DNA of 64,000 nt from Agromyces sp. 3263. Its GTDB lineage: Bacteria > Actinomycetota > Actinomycetes > Actinomycetales > Microbacteriaceae. Positions within the stretch are counted from its first letter, which is position 1. Every line of letters begins with the position of its first letter. A program made the position numbers and the translations under genes. The notes below the pieces were generated by a model. The model did no database searches and was not told the DNA's origin. It saw nothing but the letters and a program-made list of their open reading frames with translations. Below, piece by piece: positions 52,488 through 62,297 of the stretch. The stretch covers positions 310,001 to 374,000 of the forward strand of contig NZ_JAVDUV010000002.1 of the NCBI RefSeq assembly GCF_031456545.1, read 5' to 3'.

Positions 52488-52736
52488 TTACTTGCCGAAG
52501 TTCTTGAAGCGCTGGTTGAACTTCTCGACGCGGCCGGCCGAGTCCATGATGCGCTGCTTGCCCGTGTAGAACGGGTGCGACTCCGACGAGATCTCGACGT
52601 CGATCACCGGGTAGGTGACGCCATCGAGCTCGATCGTCTTGTCGCTCGACACGGTCGAGCGGGTGAGGAACGTGGCGCCCGAAGCGAGGTCGCGGAAGAC
52701 GACGGCGTTGTAGTCGGGGTGGATGTCGGTCTTCAT
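52488..52736 (-). CDS. rpmE2: type B ribosomal protein L31
   Basis: An 82-residue 50S protein. [20 protein letters not shown] and [24 protein letters not shown] are diagnostic. The four zinc cysteines of classical L31 are missing, as in type B (zinc-independent) forms. AAGGAAG precedes the ATG. Type B L31 is often induced under zinc shortage by loss of Zur repression; I see no Zur box here, so it may be the only L31. Confidence 0.96.
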   Translation of the reverse strand: MKTDIHPDYNAVVFRDLASGATFLTRSTVSSDKTIELDGVTYPVIDVEISSESHPFYTGKQRIMDSAGRVEKFNQRFKNFGK

Positions 52737-52845
52737 GGAGACTTCCTTGTTGAATGGATGGTGGATTCGCACCTGCCTCGCGGGCAGGAAAGCACTCGGC
52801 CCATGGGCCAACAAACGATTCTAGCAGAATCGCGACGGTCGGAAG

Positions 52846-53631
52846 TCAGGCCGCGCGCGCGGTGTATCGGCCGTCGGCCTCGGTCAGGCCGATCTCGATG
52901 CCGAACGTCTCGGTCAGCGTGGCCGACGTGAGGGCCTCGGCCAGCGGCCCCGCCGCGACGATGCGCCCCTTCGAGAGCAGCATCGCGTGGGTGAAGCCCT
53001 GCGGGATCTCCTCCACATGGTGGGTGACCATGATGATCGCGGGCGAGGCCGGCGACGACGCGTAGCCGCCGAGCAGCCCGAGGAGCTCCTCCCGGGCGCC
53101 GAGGTCGAGGCTCGCGGCCGGCTCGTCGAGGAGCAGCAGCTCGGGGTCGGTCATCACCGATCGCGCGATCTGCACGCGCTTCTGCTCGCCGTCGGAGAGG
53201 CTGCCGAACCGTCGCCCGGCGAAGCCCTCGAGGCCCCACTCCGAGAGCACGCGCTGCGCGCGACGCAGGTCGATCTCCTCGTATTCCTCGTTCCACCGAC
53301 CGGTCACCGAATAGGCGGCGGTCAGCACGACGTCGAGCACCGTCTCGTTGCGCGGGATCTTGCGCGCCATCGCCGTCGACGCGAAGCCGATCATCGGGCG
53401 CAGCTCGAACACGTCGACCTTGCCCAGCGACTCCTGCAGCACGTCGGCCGTGCCCTTCGTCGGGTGCATGGCCGCGGCGGCGATCTGGAGCAGCGTGGTC
53501 TTGCCCGCGCCGTTGGGGCCCAGGATGACCCAGCGTTCGTCGGAGTCGACGCTCCACGTCACCGAGTCGAGGATCGGATTCCCGTCTCGAACCACCGACA
53601 CATCGCGGAACTGCAGCACCGTACTCGCCAT
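52846..53631 (-). CDS. ABC transporter ATP-binding protein
   Basis: A 261-residue ABC ATPase. Walker A GPNGAGKTT (about 41), signature LSDGEQKRVQIARS and Walker B LLLDEPAASLD are intact; the H-loop is VTHHVEE. It is closest to ModF/YlmA-type single ATPases. No permease gene is adjacent, so its transporter or non-transport role is unknown. TAGCAT (53640-53645) ends 8 nt before ATG 53631; a TTG at 53640 is also in frame. The next gene upstream (glgA) is in the same direction but ends about 80 bases before. Confidence 0.88.
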   Translation of the reverse strand: MASTVLQFRDVSVVRDGNPILDSVTWSVDSDERWVILGPNGAGKTTLLQIAAAAMHPTKGTADVLQESLGKVDVFELRPMIGFASTAMARKIPRNETVLDVVLTAAYSVTGRWNEEYEEIDLRRAQRVLSEWGLEGFAGRRFGSLSDGEQKRVQIARSVMTDPELLLLDEPAASLDLGAREELLGLLGGYASSPASPAIIMVTHHVEEIPQGFTHAMLLSKGRIVAAGPLAEALTSATLTETFGIEIGLTEADGRYTARAA

Positions 53632-53712
53632 AATCACCAATGCTATCGGGACGCGGACAGCGCTTCCGTCCGCAGCCGGCGTGCACGCACCGGAGGGCGC
53701 GCCTGATCGGCG

Positions 53713-54900
53713 TCAGCGCGCGAGCACGCGGCGGTAGAGCTCCTGCGTGCGCTCGGCGATCGCGTCCCAGGCGAAGTGCTCCTCGGCGCGTCGTCGACCA
53801 GCCTGGCCCATCGCGCGAGCCGTGGCGGGGTCGGCCACGACCCGGGTGAGGGCGGCGGCGAGGTCGGCGACGAAGGCGTCGGGATCCAGTGGCGTGCCCG
53901 TGCCGTCGTCGGCCTGCTCGATGGGCACCAGCACCCCGGTCACGCCGTCGTCCACGACCTCGGGGATGCCGCCGGTCGCCGTGCCGACGACGGGCGCGCC
54001 GCACGCCATCGCCTCGAGGTTGACGATGCCGAGCGGTTCGTAGACCGACGGGCAGACGAACGCGGTCGCCGCGGTCAGCAGCGCGGTCAGCTCGTTGCGG
54101 GGCAGGTGCCGGTCGATCCACACCACGAGCCCGCGCTCGGCGCGCAGCTCGTCGACGAGGGCGGTGACCTCCGCCATGATCTCCTCGGTGTCGGGTGCGC
54201 CGGCGCACAGCACGAGCTGCACGTCGGCGGGCAGCATCCGGGCCGCTCGGAGCAGGTAGGGCAGGCCCTTCTGGCGCGTGATGCGGCCGACGAAGATCAC
54301 CGAGGGGCGATCGGGGTCGAGGCCGAGCGATCGCGCGAGGTCGGCGTCGTGGTTCGGCTTCCAGTCGGTGAGGTCGATGCCGTTGTAGACGACGTCCACC
54401 CGCGCGGGGTCGATGGCGGGGTACGCGCGCAGGATGTCCCGGCGCATGCCGTCGCTCACGGCGATGACCGCGTCGGCGTCCTCGAAGGCCGTGCGCTCCA
54501 CCCACGAGGACAGTCGGTAGCCGCCGCCGAGCTGCTCGGCCTTCCACGGGCGCAGCGGCTCCAGGCTGTGCGCGGTCACGACGTGCGGGATGCCGTGCAG
54601 CTTCTTCGCGGTGAACCCGGCGAAGTTCGCGTACCAGGTGTGCGAGTGCACGAGGTCGGCTCCGGCGGAATCCCCCGCCATGAGCAGGTCGACCCCCATG
54701 GTGCCGAGCGCCGGATTGCGCCCGTCGAACTCGGCCGGCGTGGCGTAGCCGAAGGTGCCGGGCTCGTCGCGGGGAGCGCCGAAGCTGCGGACGACGACCT
54801 CGAGGTCGCGACGCAGCGCTCTGACGAGCTCGGCGACATGCACCCCCGCTCCTCCATAGACCTCGGGCGGATATTCGCGGGTGAGCAGGTCGACGCGCAT
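53713..54900 (-). CDS. glgA: glycogen synthase / GlgM-like glucosyltransferase
   Basis: A 395-residue GT4-type enzyme of actinobacterial glycogen or maltose-1-phosphate synthesis, using ADP-glucose. [25 protein letters not shown] at the start, [30 protein letters not shown] and the E-x7-E motif in [19 protein letters not shown] are typical. GlgA and GlgM cannot be separated reliably from sequence. TACCGT (54907-54912) ends 6 nt before the ATG: leaderless. It is divergent from glgC, whose product supplies its sugar donor. Confidence 0.9.
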   Translation of the reverse strand: MRVDLLTREYPPEVYGGAGVHVAELVRALRRDLEVVVRSFGAPRDEPGTFGYATPAEFDGRNPALGTMGVDLLMAGDSAGADLVHSHTWYANFAGFTAKKLHGIPHVVTAHSLEPLRPWKAEQLGGGYRLSSWVERTAFEDADAVIAVSDGMRRDILRAYPAIDPARVDVVYNGIDLTDWKPNHDADLARSLGLDPDRPSVIFVGRITRQKGLPYLLRAARMLPADVQLVLCAGAPDTEEIMAEVTALVDELRAERGLVVWIDRHLPRNELTALLTAATAFVCPSVYEPLGIVNLEAMACGAPVVGTATGGIPEVVDDGVTGVLVPIEQADDGTGTPLDPDAFVADLAAALTRVVADPATARAMGQAGRRRAEEHFAWDAIAERTQELYRRVLAR

Positions 54901-54906
54901 GCCCTA

Positions 54907-54974
54907 ACGGTATCGCAGCGCTTCCGCAATGGCCCGACTCCGTCGCCCGGAAACCCTCGTCGCCTGACTACGCT
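54907..54974. promoter_or_regulatory. divergent leaderless promoters of glgA and glgC
   Basis: TACCGT on minus (54907-54912) and TACGCT on plus (54969-54974) each end 6 nt before their start codons. The two TSSs are only about 80 bases apart, so one regulator bound between them could control both glycogen genes. No clear operator is visible. Confidence 0.5.
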
Positions 54975-54980
54975 GGGTCC

Positions 54981-56228
54981 ATGGCCACGCGCAAGGTATT
55001 CGGCATCGTGCTCGCTGGGGGCGAGGGCAAGCGTCTCATGCCCCTCACGGAGGATCGGGCGAAGCCCGCGGTGCCGTTCGGCGGCCAGTACCGCCTCGTG
55101 GACTTCGCGTTGTCGAACCTCCTCAACTCCGGCCTGCGCCAGATCGTCGTGCTCACGCAGTACAAGTCGCACAGCCTCGACCGGCACGTGTCGCAGACCT
55201 GGCGCATGAACGGCCTGCTCAACTCCTACGTGGCCTCCGTGCCCGCCCAGCAGCGTCTCGGCAAGCGCTGGTTCTCGGGTTCGGCCGACGCGATCCTGCA
55301 AAGCCTCAACCTGATCTACGACGAGCAGCCCGACATCATCGTGGTCGTCGGCGCCGACCACGTGTACCGCATGGACTTCAGCCAGATGATCGACGCGCAC
55401 ATCGAGTCGGGCCTGGCCGCGACCGTGGCTGCGATCCGCCAGCCGATCTCGCTCGCCGACCAGTTCGGCGTCATCGAGGTCGACGAGAAGCGCCCCGACC
55501 ACATCCGCCGGTTCCTCGAGAAGCCCAAGGACCCGGTGGGCCTTCCCGACGCGCCCCACGAGGTGCTGGCGTCCATGGGCAACTACGTCTTCAACGCCGA
55601 CGCGCTGATCGACGCCGTGCTGCGCGACGGGGAGCGCACGGATTCGAGTCACGACATGGGCGGCGACATCATCCCCGCATTCGTCGACCAGGGTGCCGCC
55701 GGCGTCTACGACCTCCGGCGCAACGAGGTGCCCGGGTCGACCGACCGCGATCGCTACTACTGGCGCGACGTGGGAACGATCGACTCCTTCTTCGAGGCGC
55801 ACCAGGACCTCATCTCGGTCCTCCCGGTCTTCAACCTCTACAACCGCGAGTGGCCGATCTTCAGCCAGCAGCTGAACTCGCCGCCCGCGAAGTTCACCCG
55901 CGACGCGCGGGGCTCGCTCGGCACGGTGATCGACTCGATCGTCTCGCTCGGCTCGGTCATCTCGGGCGCGCACGTCGAGCGCAGCGTGCTCGGGCCGTGG
56001 GCGATCGTGGGGTCGGGCGCGCACGTCGCCGACTCGATCCTCTTCGACCGCGCGCGCATCGAGGCCGGGGCCACGGTGCAGCGGGCCATCCTCGACAAGG
56101 AGGTCGTCGTCGAGGCGGGCGCGCACATCGGCGTCGATCGGGCGAACGACCTCGCGCGCGGATTCATCGTGACCGACAGCGGCATCACCGTGGTCGGCAA
56201 GGGTTCGCGGGTGCGGGCCACCGCGTGA
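54981..56228 (+). CDS. glgC: glucose-1-phosphate adenylyltransferase
   Basis: Makes ADP-glucose from glucose 1-phosphate and ATP, the committed step of glycogen synthesis. The 415-residue protein shows [36 protein letters not shown] (nucleotide-binding), GADHVYRMD and FLEKPKDP; the C-terminal beta-helix ([21 protein letters not shown]) is intact. It is divergent from glgA. The last bases overlap the GTG of serB (GTGA). Confidence 0.96.
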   Translation: MATRKVFGIVLAGGEGKRLMPLTEDRAKPAVPFGGQYRLVDFALSNLLNSGLRQIVVLTQYKSHSLDRHVSQTWRMNGLLNSYVASVPAQQRLGKRWFSGSADAILQSLNLIYDEQPDIIVVVGADHVYRMDFSQMIDAHIESGLAATVAAIRQPISLADQFGVIEVDEKRPDHIRRFLEKPKDPVGLPDAPHEVLASMGNYVFNADALIDAVLRDGERTDSSHDMGGDIIPAFVDQGAAGVYDLRRNEVPGSTDRDRYYWRDVGTIDSFFEAHQDLISVLPVFNLYNREWPIFSQQLNSPPAKFTRDARGSLGTVIDSIVSLGSVISGAHVERSVLGPWAIVGSGAHVADSILFDRARIEAGATVQRAILDKEVVVEAGAHIGVDRANDLARGFIVTDSGITVVGKGSRVRATA

Positions 56229-56887
56229 CGGCGACGGCAGCCGGCCGCGCGAGCGGCCCCCTCGTCGTGCTCGACGCCGATTCCACGCTGATCCGCGAAG
56301 AGGCCATCGAACTGCTCGCGGATGCCGCGGGGAGCCTCGCCCTCGTCGCCGAGGTCACCGAGCGCGCGATGCGCGGCGAGCTCGACTTCGCCGCCAGCCT
56401 GCGCGAACGCGTCGCCACCCTCGCCGGGCTCGACCTCTCGGTGTTCGCCGAGGCCCGGGCGAGGATGACCCCCACACCGGGCGTGCAGGAGCTCATCGAC
56501 GGCGTGCACGCGGCCGGCGGTCGCGTCGGCGTCGTCTCGGGCGGCTTCCACGAGCTGCTCGACCCGCTCGCCGAGCGGCTCGGACTCGACTTCTGCCGGG
56601 CGAACCGACTCGAGGTCGACGGCGGCTGCCTGACGGGGCGGGTCGACGGGGCGATCGTCGACGCGCACGGCAAGGCGGCGGCGCTCGAGGAGTGGGCGGC
56701 GGCCAGCGGCATCCGGCTCGACCGCACCATCGCCGTCGGCGACGGCGCGAACGACCTGGAGATGCTGCGCACCGCCCGGCTGGGCGTCGCGTTCTGCGCG
56801 AAGCCCGTGGTGCGCGAGCGGGCGGATGTCGCGATCGACGCACCCGACCTCAGCGCCGTGCTGCCGCTGCTCGGCCTTCGCGGCTGA
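56225..56887 (+). CDS. serB: phosphoserine phosphatase
   Basis: A 220-residue HAD phosphatase for the last step of serine synthesis. DADST (DxDST, near residue 17) is the catalytic motif; [10 protein letters not shown] holds motif II, and [10 protein letters not shown] is motif IV. The N-terminal ACT domain of longer SerB forms is absent. Translation couples to glgC through a GTGA overlap; this glycogen-serine pairing has no obvious metabolic reason. The protein may instead act on another phosphate, but the motif order fits SerB. Confidence 0.88.
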   Translation: MTATAAGRASGPLVVLDADSTLIREEAIELLADAAGSLALVAEVTERAMRGELDFAASLRERVATLAGLDLSVFAEARARMTPTPGVQELIDGVHAAGGRVGVVSGGFHELLDPLAERLGLDFCRANRLEVDGGCLTGRVDGAIVDAHGKAAALEEWAAASGIRLDRTIAVGDGANDLEMLRTARLGVAFCAKPVVRERADVAIDAPDLSAVLPLLGLRG

Positions 56888-56970
56888 GCGCCGCGCGGCC
56901 CGCGCACCGTCCGACTGGGAGCTTCCCCAGAACCCGTACCGCCGCGCGAGCGCGGACGTACCATGTCGCC

Positions 56971-57915
56971 ATGTCCGGTCGCATCGTCGCACGCGCATTC
57001 GCCACCTTCGCTCTCACGGGGCTCCTCGCCGTCGCGGCGGCGGGCACCGCCCAGGCGAGTCCTCCACCGGGCGGGGGCATGTTCCCCCAGACCATCGAGC
57101 TCCCCGACGGGTTCCAGCCCGAGGGCATCGCCATCGGCCCGGGCGGCACCGGCTACGTCGGATCGCTGGTCGACGGCGACGTCTTCGTGTTCGACGTACG
57201 CACCGGTGAGCAACTCGACCGCCTCGAGGGGCCGGGGACCCCATCCGTCGGACTGAAGGTCGACGAGCGAGGACGACTGTTCATCGCGGGCGGGCCTGCG
57301 GGCGATGCTCGGGTCGTCGACGCCGACACGGGCGCCGTGCTCGAGTCGTACCAGTTCACGACCGACCCGGCGGCGTTCATCAATGACGTCGTGCTCACGC
57401 ACGACGGTGCCTGGTTCACGAACAGCTCGGCCGCCGAACTGTACTTCGTCCCCGTGAGCCCCTCGGGTGAGCTCTCGAATTCGTTCGAGGTCCTCCCGCT
57501 GACGGGCGACTGGGACCAGGTCGCGGGATTCAACGCGAACGGGATCGCGGAGACACCCGACCATCAGGCGCTGCTGGTGATCCAGTCATCGACGTCGACG
57601 CTGTACCGGGTCGACCCCACCACGGGTGAGGCCACGGTCGTCGACCTCGGCGGCACCGACCTGCCGAACGGCGACGGCCTGCTCGTGGTCGGCCGCACGC
57701 TCTACGTCGTGCAGAACCAGCTCAACACCGTGGCCGTGGTGCGGCTCGACGCGCAGGGCACGAGCGGCACGGTGGTCGACCGTCTGACCGATCCCGACTT
57801 CGCCGTCCCGACGACCATCGCCAGGTTCGGCTCCGGCCTGTACCTGCCGAACGCGCGCTTCGGCACGCCGCCGACGCCCGACACCGGGTACGACGTGGTG
57901 CGGATCGACCGCTAG
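56971..57915 (+). CDS. secreted beta-propeller protein (SMP-30/gluconolactonase-like)
   Basis: A 314-residue exported protein. Signal peptide: residues 1-29 (MSGRIVARAF to TAQAS). The mature protein is made of NHL/SMP-30-like blades, such as GFQPEGIAIGPGGTGYVGSLVDGDVFV and GLKVDERGRLFIAGGPAGDARVVD. No lipobox and no membrane anchor is present. Function unknown; similar proteins are sometimes mislabelled superoxide dismutase. TACCAT (56959-56964) ends 6 nt before the ATG: leaderless. It is 83 bases from serB. Confidence 0.8.
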   Translation: MSGRIVARAFATFALTGLLAVAAAGTAQASPPPGGGMFPQTIELPDGFQPEGIAIGPGGTGYVGSLVDGDVFVFDVRTGEQLDRLEGPGTPSVGLKVDERGRLFIAGGPAGDARVVDADTGAVLESYQFTTDPAAFINDVVLTHDGAWFTNSSAAELYFVPVSPSGELSNSFEVLPLTGDWDQVAGFNANGIAETPDHQALLVIQSSTSTLYRVDPTTGEATVVDLGGTDLPNGDGLLVVGRTLYVVQNQLNTVAVVRLDAQGTSGTVVDRLTDPDFAVPTTIARFGSGLYLPNARFGTPPTPDTGYDVVRIDR

Positions 57916-57958
57916 CCGGGCGGGGCCACCGCGGATGCCGCGAATCTTGGCCTGCTCG

Positions 57959-59308
57959 TCACGAACCGGTCGACGCGGCGAACTCCCGGATGAAGCGCGT
58001 CTGGGCGACGATCATGCGCTGGATCTCGTCGGGGTCGACGGACTCGTCCGACGCGTGGATACGTGACCGCTCCGTGTCTTCAGCACCCCACAGCACGATC
58101 GCGGCATCCGGCGCGACCTGCTTCAGTGACGCCACCAGCGGGATGGACGCCCCGCTGCCGATCGACTCGACCGGCGCGCCATAGGCCGTCGACAGCGCAT
58201 CCTTCGCCGCCACGATCGCCGGGTGGGCCTCGTCGACGGCGAATGGGTTCCCCACCTTCACGCGTTCGACGACGACCTCGCAGTTCCATGGGCGCTGCCC
58301 GCGCAGGTGCGCCATGAGCGCCTCGAGCTGGGCATCGGCATCCGACCCGGGAATGACCCGCATCGAGAGCTTCGCCGTCACCTCGGGCAGCAGCACATTG
58401 GACGCCTCGGCCGTGTTCGGCAGGTCCATGCCGAGCACGGTGACCGACGGCTTCATCCAGATGCGGTCCGAGAGCGTGCCGGTCCCGAGGAAGTCGACGC
58501 CCGGCAGGATCGACGAGCCGTCTCGGTAGACCGCCTCGTCCATGTCGGCGCCCGCCCAGGTGCCGCGGTCCACGCCGTCGATGACGGTGTCTCCGTGCTC
58601 GTCGTGCAGCGAGTCGAGGATGCGGATCATGGCGGTCATGGCGTCGGGCGCCGCTCCGCCGAACATTCCCGAGTGCACGGGATTCTCGAGGGTGCGCACC
58701 GTCAGCGTGCAGGCCACGTCGCCGCGGAGCGCCGTGGTGAGGCCCGGACGTCCCACGGCCTGCGGGCCGATGTCCGCGATGACCGCGGCGTCGCAGGCGA
58801 ACAGGTCGGGGTTGGCCTCGACGAAGGCCTCGAGGTGCGAGATCGTCTCCTCCTCGCCCTCGACGAGGATCCTGATGTTGCAGGGCCGGTCGGGTCCGAG
58901 CAGCTTCAGCGTGGCGTAGTGGATGACGAGGCCCGACTTGTCGTCGGCCGCCCCCCTGCCGTAGATGCGTCCGTCGTCCTTGGTCGTCGGCTCGAACGGT
59001 TCGCTCGTCCAACCCTGGCTCTTCGGCGCCGGCTGGACGTCGTAGTGCGCGTAGAGCAGCACGGTCGGCGATCCGGCCGGTCCCGGAAGGTCGGCGTAGA
59101 CGCACGGATACCCGTCGGGGACGTCGAGCAGTCGCACGCCCTCGGCGCCGGCTGCTTCGAAGAGCTCCACGACGGCCTCCCCCATGCGGTGCACGGGCTC
59201 GGCGTCGAACCCCGGGAAGGCCACCGAGGGAATGCGCACCAGGGCCTCGAGACGTTCGATCACGTCGGGCATCAGGGCCGCGGCATCCGTGGCGGTCGTT
59301 TCTGGCAT
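57959..59308 (-). CDS. M20 family dipeptidase
   Basis: A 449-residue zinc peptidase of the carnosinase/CNDP type. LLYAHYDVQPAPKSQGW, GRGAADDKSGLVIHY (ligand Asp) and EGEEETIS (base Glu) define the site; GSGASIPLVASLKQ and the final HASDESVD His complete it. It hydrolyses dipeptides with a free C-terminus. CGAGGAGGAG is 3 nt before the ATG. It is the second gene of a pair with a C4-dicarboxylate carrier 37 nt upstream, so the products may be linked, e.g. aspartyl peptides. Confidence 0.92.
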   Translation of the reverse strand: MPETTATDAAALMPDVIERLEALVRIPSVAFPGFDAEPVHRMGEAVVELFEAAGAEGVRLLDVPDGYPCVYADLPGPAGSPTVLLYAHYDVQPAPKSQGWTSEPFEPTTKDDGRIYGRGAADDKSGLVIHYATLKLLGPDRPCNIRILVEGEEETISHLEAFVEANPDLFACDAAVIADIGPQAVGRPGLTTALRGDVACTLTVRTLENPVHSGMFGGAAPDAMTAMIRILDSLHDEHGDTVIDGVDRGTWAGADMDEAVYRDGSSILPGVDFLGTGTLSDRIWMKPSVTVLGMDLPNTAEASNVLLPEVTAKLSMRVIPGSDADAQLEALMAHLRGQRPWNCEVVVERVKVGNPFAVDEAHPAIVAAKDALSTAYGAPVESIGSGASIPLVASLKQVAPDAAIVLWGAEDTERSRIHASDESVDPDEIQRMIVAQTRFIREFAASTGS

Positions 59309-59345
59309 TGCTCCTCCTCGGTCCGGTGAGACGGTCGATGCGGGG

Positions 59346-60818
59346 TCAGGACGGGATGACGAGCTGGATCACCAGGCCGGACAGCACGACGGCCACCCAC
59401 GAGACCAGCATCGGGATCGTGAACGAGTGCCAGACGACGACCTGCGTGAGCTTCGTCGATCCCGTGCGGTCGGTCTCGACCGACGCGATCTGACCGCCGT
59501 TCGCCGGGAACAGCCAGACGCCGATGAGCGACGGCCACATCGCCGTGATGATCCCGGGGGCCAGCCCGGCGGCGATCGCGATGGGGATGAGCGTGTTCGT
59601 CGTCGCGGACTGGCTGGTGGTGAGACCGCAGACGAGGAACAGCGCGACCGCGAGGAGCAGCGGCTGCGCCTCGATCATCGCGCCGAGCGGCTCGATGATC
59701 GTCTCCTCGTTCGCGGAGATGAAGGTGTCGGCCATCCAGGCGATGCCGAAGAGGGCCACCGCGGCGACGAACCCGGCGCGCAGCAACGGCTGCTCCACGA
59801 CCAGCGAGGGCTTCACGCGACGCACGAGGATGATGACGAGGGCCACCGTGAACATGACCATCTCGATCACGATCGACATCGAGATCGGCACGAGCTCGCC
59901 CTCGTCGTTCTCGAAGGCGGGACGGAGACCCGGGAACAGCCCGAGGGCGACCACCAGCAGCGTTCCGGCGATGAAGATGAACGCGGCCGTGCGGCCGCCC
60001 GGCGGCACCGTGTGCTCGATCACCACGGGTCGGTCGCTGCCCGAGCCGGCAGGCTGTCCGGGCGGAGTGCCGCCTGCGACGGTGCCGTCTTGGGGCCTGG
60101 ATTCCTTCACCGCGACGCCGCGTGCCGACCCGTCGGTCGTCGTCGCCGCATACTCGGCGGCGAGGACGGCCGGGACCTCGACCTGCCCCTCCGCCACGCG
60201 CTCGCGGAACACCGGGTCGTCGACCAGGTCCTTGCCGATCCGCTGCTGCACGAAGGATGTCGCGATGCAGGCCACGATGGCGGCGGGGATCGTGATCGCC
60301 AGGATCTGCGGGAGCCCGAAACCGTCGGTCTCGATGAGCACGAGGTAGGCCGCCATCGCCGCGGACACGGGGCTGGCGGTGATGCCGAGCCCTGAGGTCA
60401 CCGTTGACGAGGCGAGCGCCTTCTCAGGTCGCTGCCCGTTGCGGTAGGCCGTCTCGTAGATGACCGGGATGAGGGCGATGAAGATGTTCGAGGTGCCCGA
60501 GAGCACGGTGAACACGAACGCGACGATCGGGGCGACGTAGGTGAGCCGCTTCGGGTTCCGCTGGATGATCTTCGAGGCGATCGACACGAGGTAGTCGATG
60601 CCGCCCGCCGCCTGCATCGCCGATGACGCCGTGATGACCGCGATGATGATGAAGAACGCGTCGATGGGCGGAGATCCCGGCGGGAGCCGGAACCCGAACA
60701 CCAGCACGGCGGTGCCGACGACCCCCCACAGGCCGAGGCCGATCCCGCCGGTGCGTACACCGAGGACGATCGCGCCGATGACGACGACCGCTTGAAGGAC
60801 GACGAGTGCATACTCCAT
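59346..60818 (-). CDS. Dcu-type anaerobic C4-dicarboxylate transporter
   Basis: A 490-residue carrier of the DcuA/DcuB family, exchanging aspartate, fumarate or succinate. About 11-12 membrane helices are predicted; ASSAMQAAGGIDYLVSIASKIIQRNPKRLTYVAP and VTSGLGITASPVSAAMAAYLVLIE are the family's best conserved stretches. A hydrophilic, Ala/Gly/Pro-rich loop (about 220-265) splits the halves, longer than in E. coli. ATG 60818 is preferred over GTG 60827. It heads the operon with the M20 dipeptidase. Confidence 0.9.
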   Translation of the reverse strand: MEYALVVLQAVVVIGAIVLGVRTGGIGLGLWGVVGTAVLVFGFRLPPGSPPIDAFFIIIAVITASSAMQAAGGIDYLVSIASKIIQRNPKRLTYVAPIVAFVFTVLSGTSNIFIALIPVIYETAYRNGQRPEKALASSTVTSGLGITASPVSAAMAAYLVLIETDGFGLPQILAITIPAAIVACIATSFVQQRIGKDLVDDPVFRERVAEGQVEVPAVLAAEYAATTTDGSARGVAVKESRPQDGTVAGGTPPGQPAGSGSDRPVVIEHTVPPGGRTAAFIFIAGTLLVVALGLFPGLRPAFENDEGELVPISMSIVIEMVMFTVALVIILVRRVKPSLVVEQPLLRAGFVAAVALFGIAWMADTFISANEETIIEPLGAMIEAQPLLLAVALFLVCGLTTSQSATTNTLIPIAIAAGLAPGIITAMWPSLIGVWLFPANGGQIASVETDRTGSTKLTQVVVWHSFTIPMLVSWVAVVLSGLVIQLVIPS

Positions 60819-60840
60819 TGACAACACCCCCTACATCGCA

Positions 60841-60861
60841 CAGCCTGCACCAGGCATGCTG
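60841..60861. promoter_or_regulatory. imperfect inverted repeat between dcu and the APC permease, possible operator
   Basis: CAGCCTGC (60841-60848) and GCATGCTG (60854-60861) match at seven of eight positions around ACCAG. It is in the 141-base gap between two divergent transporter genes, 23 bases from the dcu start, and could bind a shared regulator. Confidence 0.35.
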
Positions 60862-60959
60862 CGGGAGGAATCGCGCGATCTGCATGATGTTTCGGCCATG
60901 ACGCGCGGCGAGCATGGCTTCGATGCGAGACGACGGGGCTTCGTGTCGGGGAGGCGGGC

Positions 60960-62294
60960 ATGGTTGCTCCTGAGGCGCAGGCGAAGCGGATGACGGTCAT
61001 GCAGGCGACCTTCATCGGCGTCGGATCGATGGTGGGCGCGGGCATCTTCGCCCTGCTGGGTGCCGCAGGGGACGTCGCGGGCTCGGCCGTCTGGCTGTCG
61101 TTCCTCATCGCGGGGGCGATCGCCGGCCTGCAGGGGTATTCGTTCGCCAAGCTCGGCTCCACCTATCCGACGGGCGGCGGCCTGCTGACCTACCTCTCCC
61201 GCGGGTTCGGCGAGGGGCATATCGCCGGCATCGGGGCGTGGCTCTTCTTCACCGCCGGATCCATCGTCGTCGCGATGATCGCCGCGTCGTTCGGCGGCTA
61301 TGCGAGCTCCGTCGTGGCGGGCGGCGACGCCGGCTGGGCCAAGGCGCTCGGCGTCCTCCTCATCGCCGTGATGACCTGCCTGAACGCCATCGGCTCGAGC
61401 GCCGTGGCACGAGTGCAGTCGGTGCTGGTGACGGTGGTGCTCGCCATCCTGGTCGTCTTCGCCGCCGTGACCATCGCGAACTGGAACCCCGAACTCCTGG
61501 CCCCGAGCGGATACCCGGGCGTGCAGGAGATCATCGCGAGCGTCGCGCTGACCTTCTTCGCGTTCCTCGGCTTCGGCGTGATCACCTTCACGGCGAAGGA
61601 CCTGCCGAACCCGAGACGACAACTGCCGAAGGCCATCTACCTCGCCCTCGCGATCGCCACCACCATCTACGTCGCCGTCTCGCTCGGGGTCTTCGGCACG
61701 CTCACCGCCGAGCAGGTGGTGGAGTACGGCACCACCGCCATCGCCGAGGCGGCCAAGCCCACGCTGGGCGAGACGGGCTACGTGCTCATGGTGATCACGG
61801 CGCTCCTGTCGACCACGGGCGCGGTCAACGCCGGCCTCTATCCGTCCATCGGCATGACGCGCAACCTGGCGTCGATCGGGCAGTTCCCGCCCGCGTTCGG
61901 GCGCTCGCTCGGGCGCTTCCCGGTCGGGCTGCTCGTGATGGCCGCGTTCGCGGCCGTGCTCGTCGTGGGGTTCGACCTCACCGCGATCGCCTCCATCGGC
62001 AGCGCGGTCGCGCTCATCGTGTTCTCCACGGTGACGATCGGCCATTTCCGGCTCCACCGTACGACGGGAGCGAACCTGATCGTGCTGGTGATCGCCCTCG
62101 TGGCCACGTTGGGCACACTGATCGTGTTCTGCACCACCACGCTCGTGAACGAACCGACGACCGCCATCGCGCTGCTCGCCATCGTTGCACTGTCGGTGGT
62201 CATCGACCTGCTGTGGAAGTCGCGGCGGGACGCGCGCCGACCCGACGCTCGCGATGACGCGCCAGAAGGGGGCAACGCCTCGGCGGGCTCCTGA
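60960..62294 (+). CDS. APC family amino acid permease
   Basis: A 444-residue transporter with 12 predicted membrane helices. The consensus GVGSMVGAGIFALLGAA in helix 1 and FFAFLGFGVITFTAKDLPNPRRQLPKAI in helix 6 are typical of amino acid/polyamine antiporters. The C-terminus is a charged 25-residue tail. Substrate unknown; the divergent Dcu-dipeptidase genes suggest amino acid use. GGGGAGGCGG precedes ATG 60960. Its stop is 3 bases from that of fabG, convergent. Confidence 0.9.
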   Translation: MVAPEAQAKRMTVMQATFIGVGSMVGAGIFALLGAAGDVAGSAVWLSFLIAGAIAGLQGYSFAKLGSTYPTGGGLLTYLSRGFGEGHIAGIGAWLFFTAGSIVVAMIAASFGGYASSVVAGGDAGWAKALGVLLIAVMTCLNAIGSSAVARVQSVLVTVVLAILVVFAAVTIANWNPELLAPSGYPGVQEIIASVALTFFAFLGFGVITFTAKDLPNPRRQLPKAIYLALAIATTIYVAVSLGVFGTLTAEQVVEYGTTAIAEAAKPTLGETGYVLMVITALLSTTGAVNAGLYPSIGMTRNLASIGQFPPAFGRSLGRFPVGLLVMAAFAAVLVVGFDLTAIASIGSAVALIVFSTVTIGHFRLHRTTGANLIVLVIALVATLGTLIVFCTTTLVNEPTTAIALLAIVALSVVIDLLWKSRRDARRPDARDDAPEGGNASAGS

Positions 62295-62297
62295 CGG

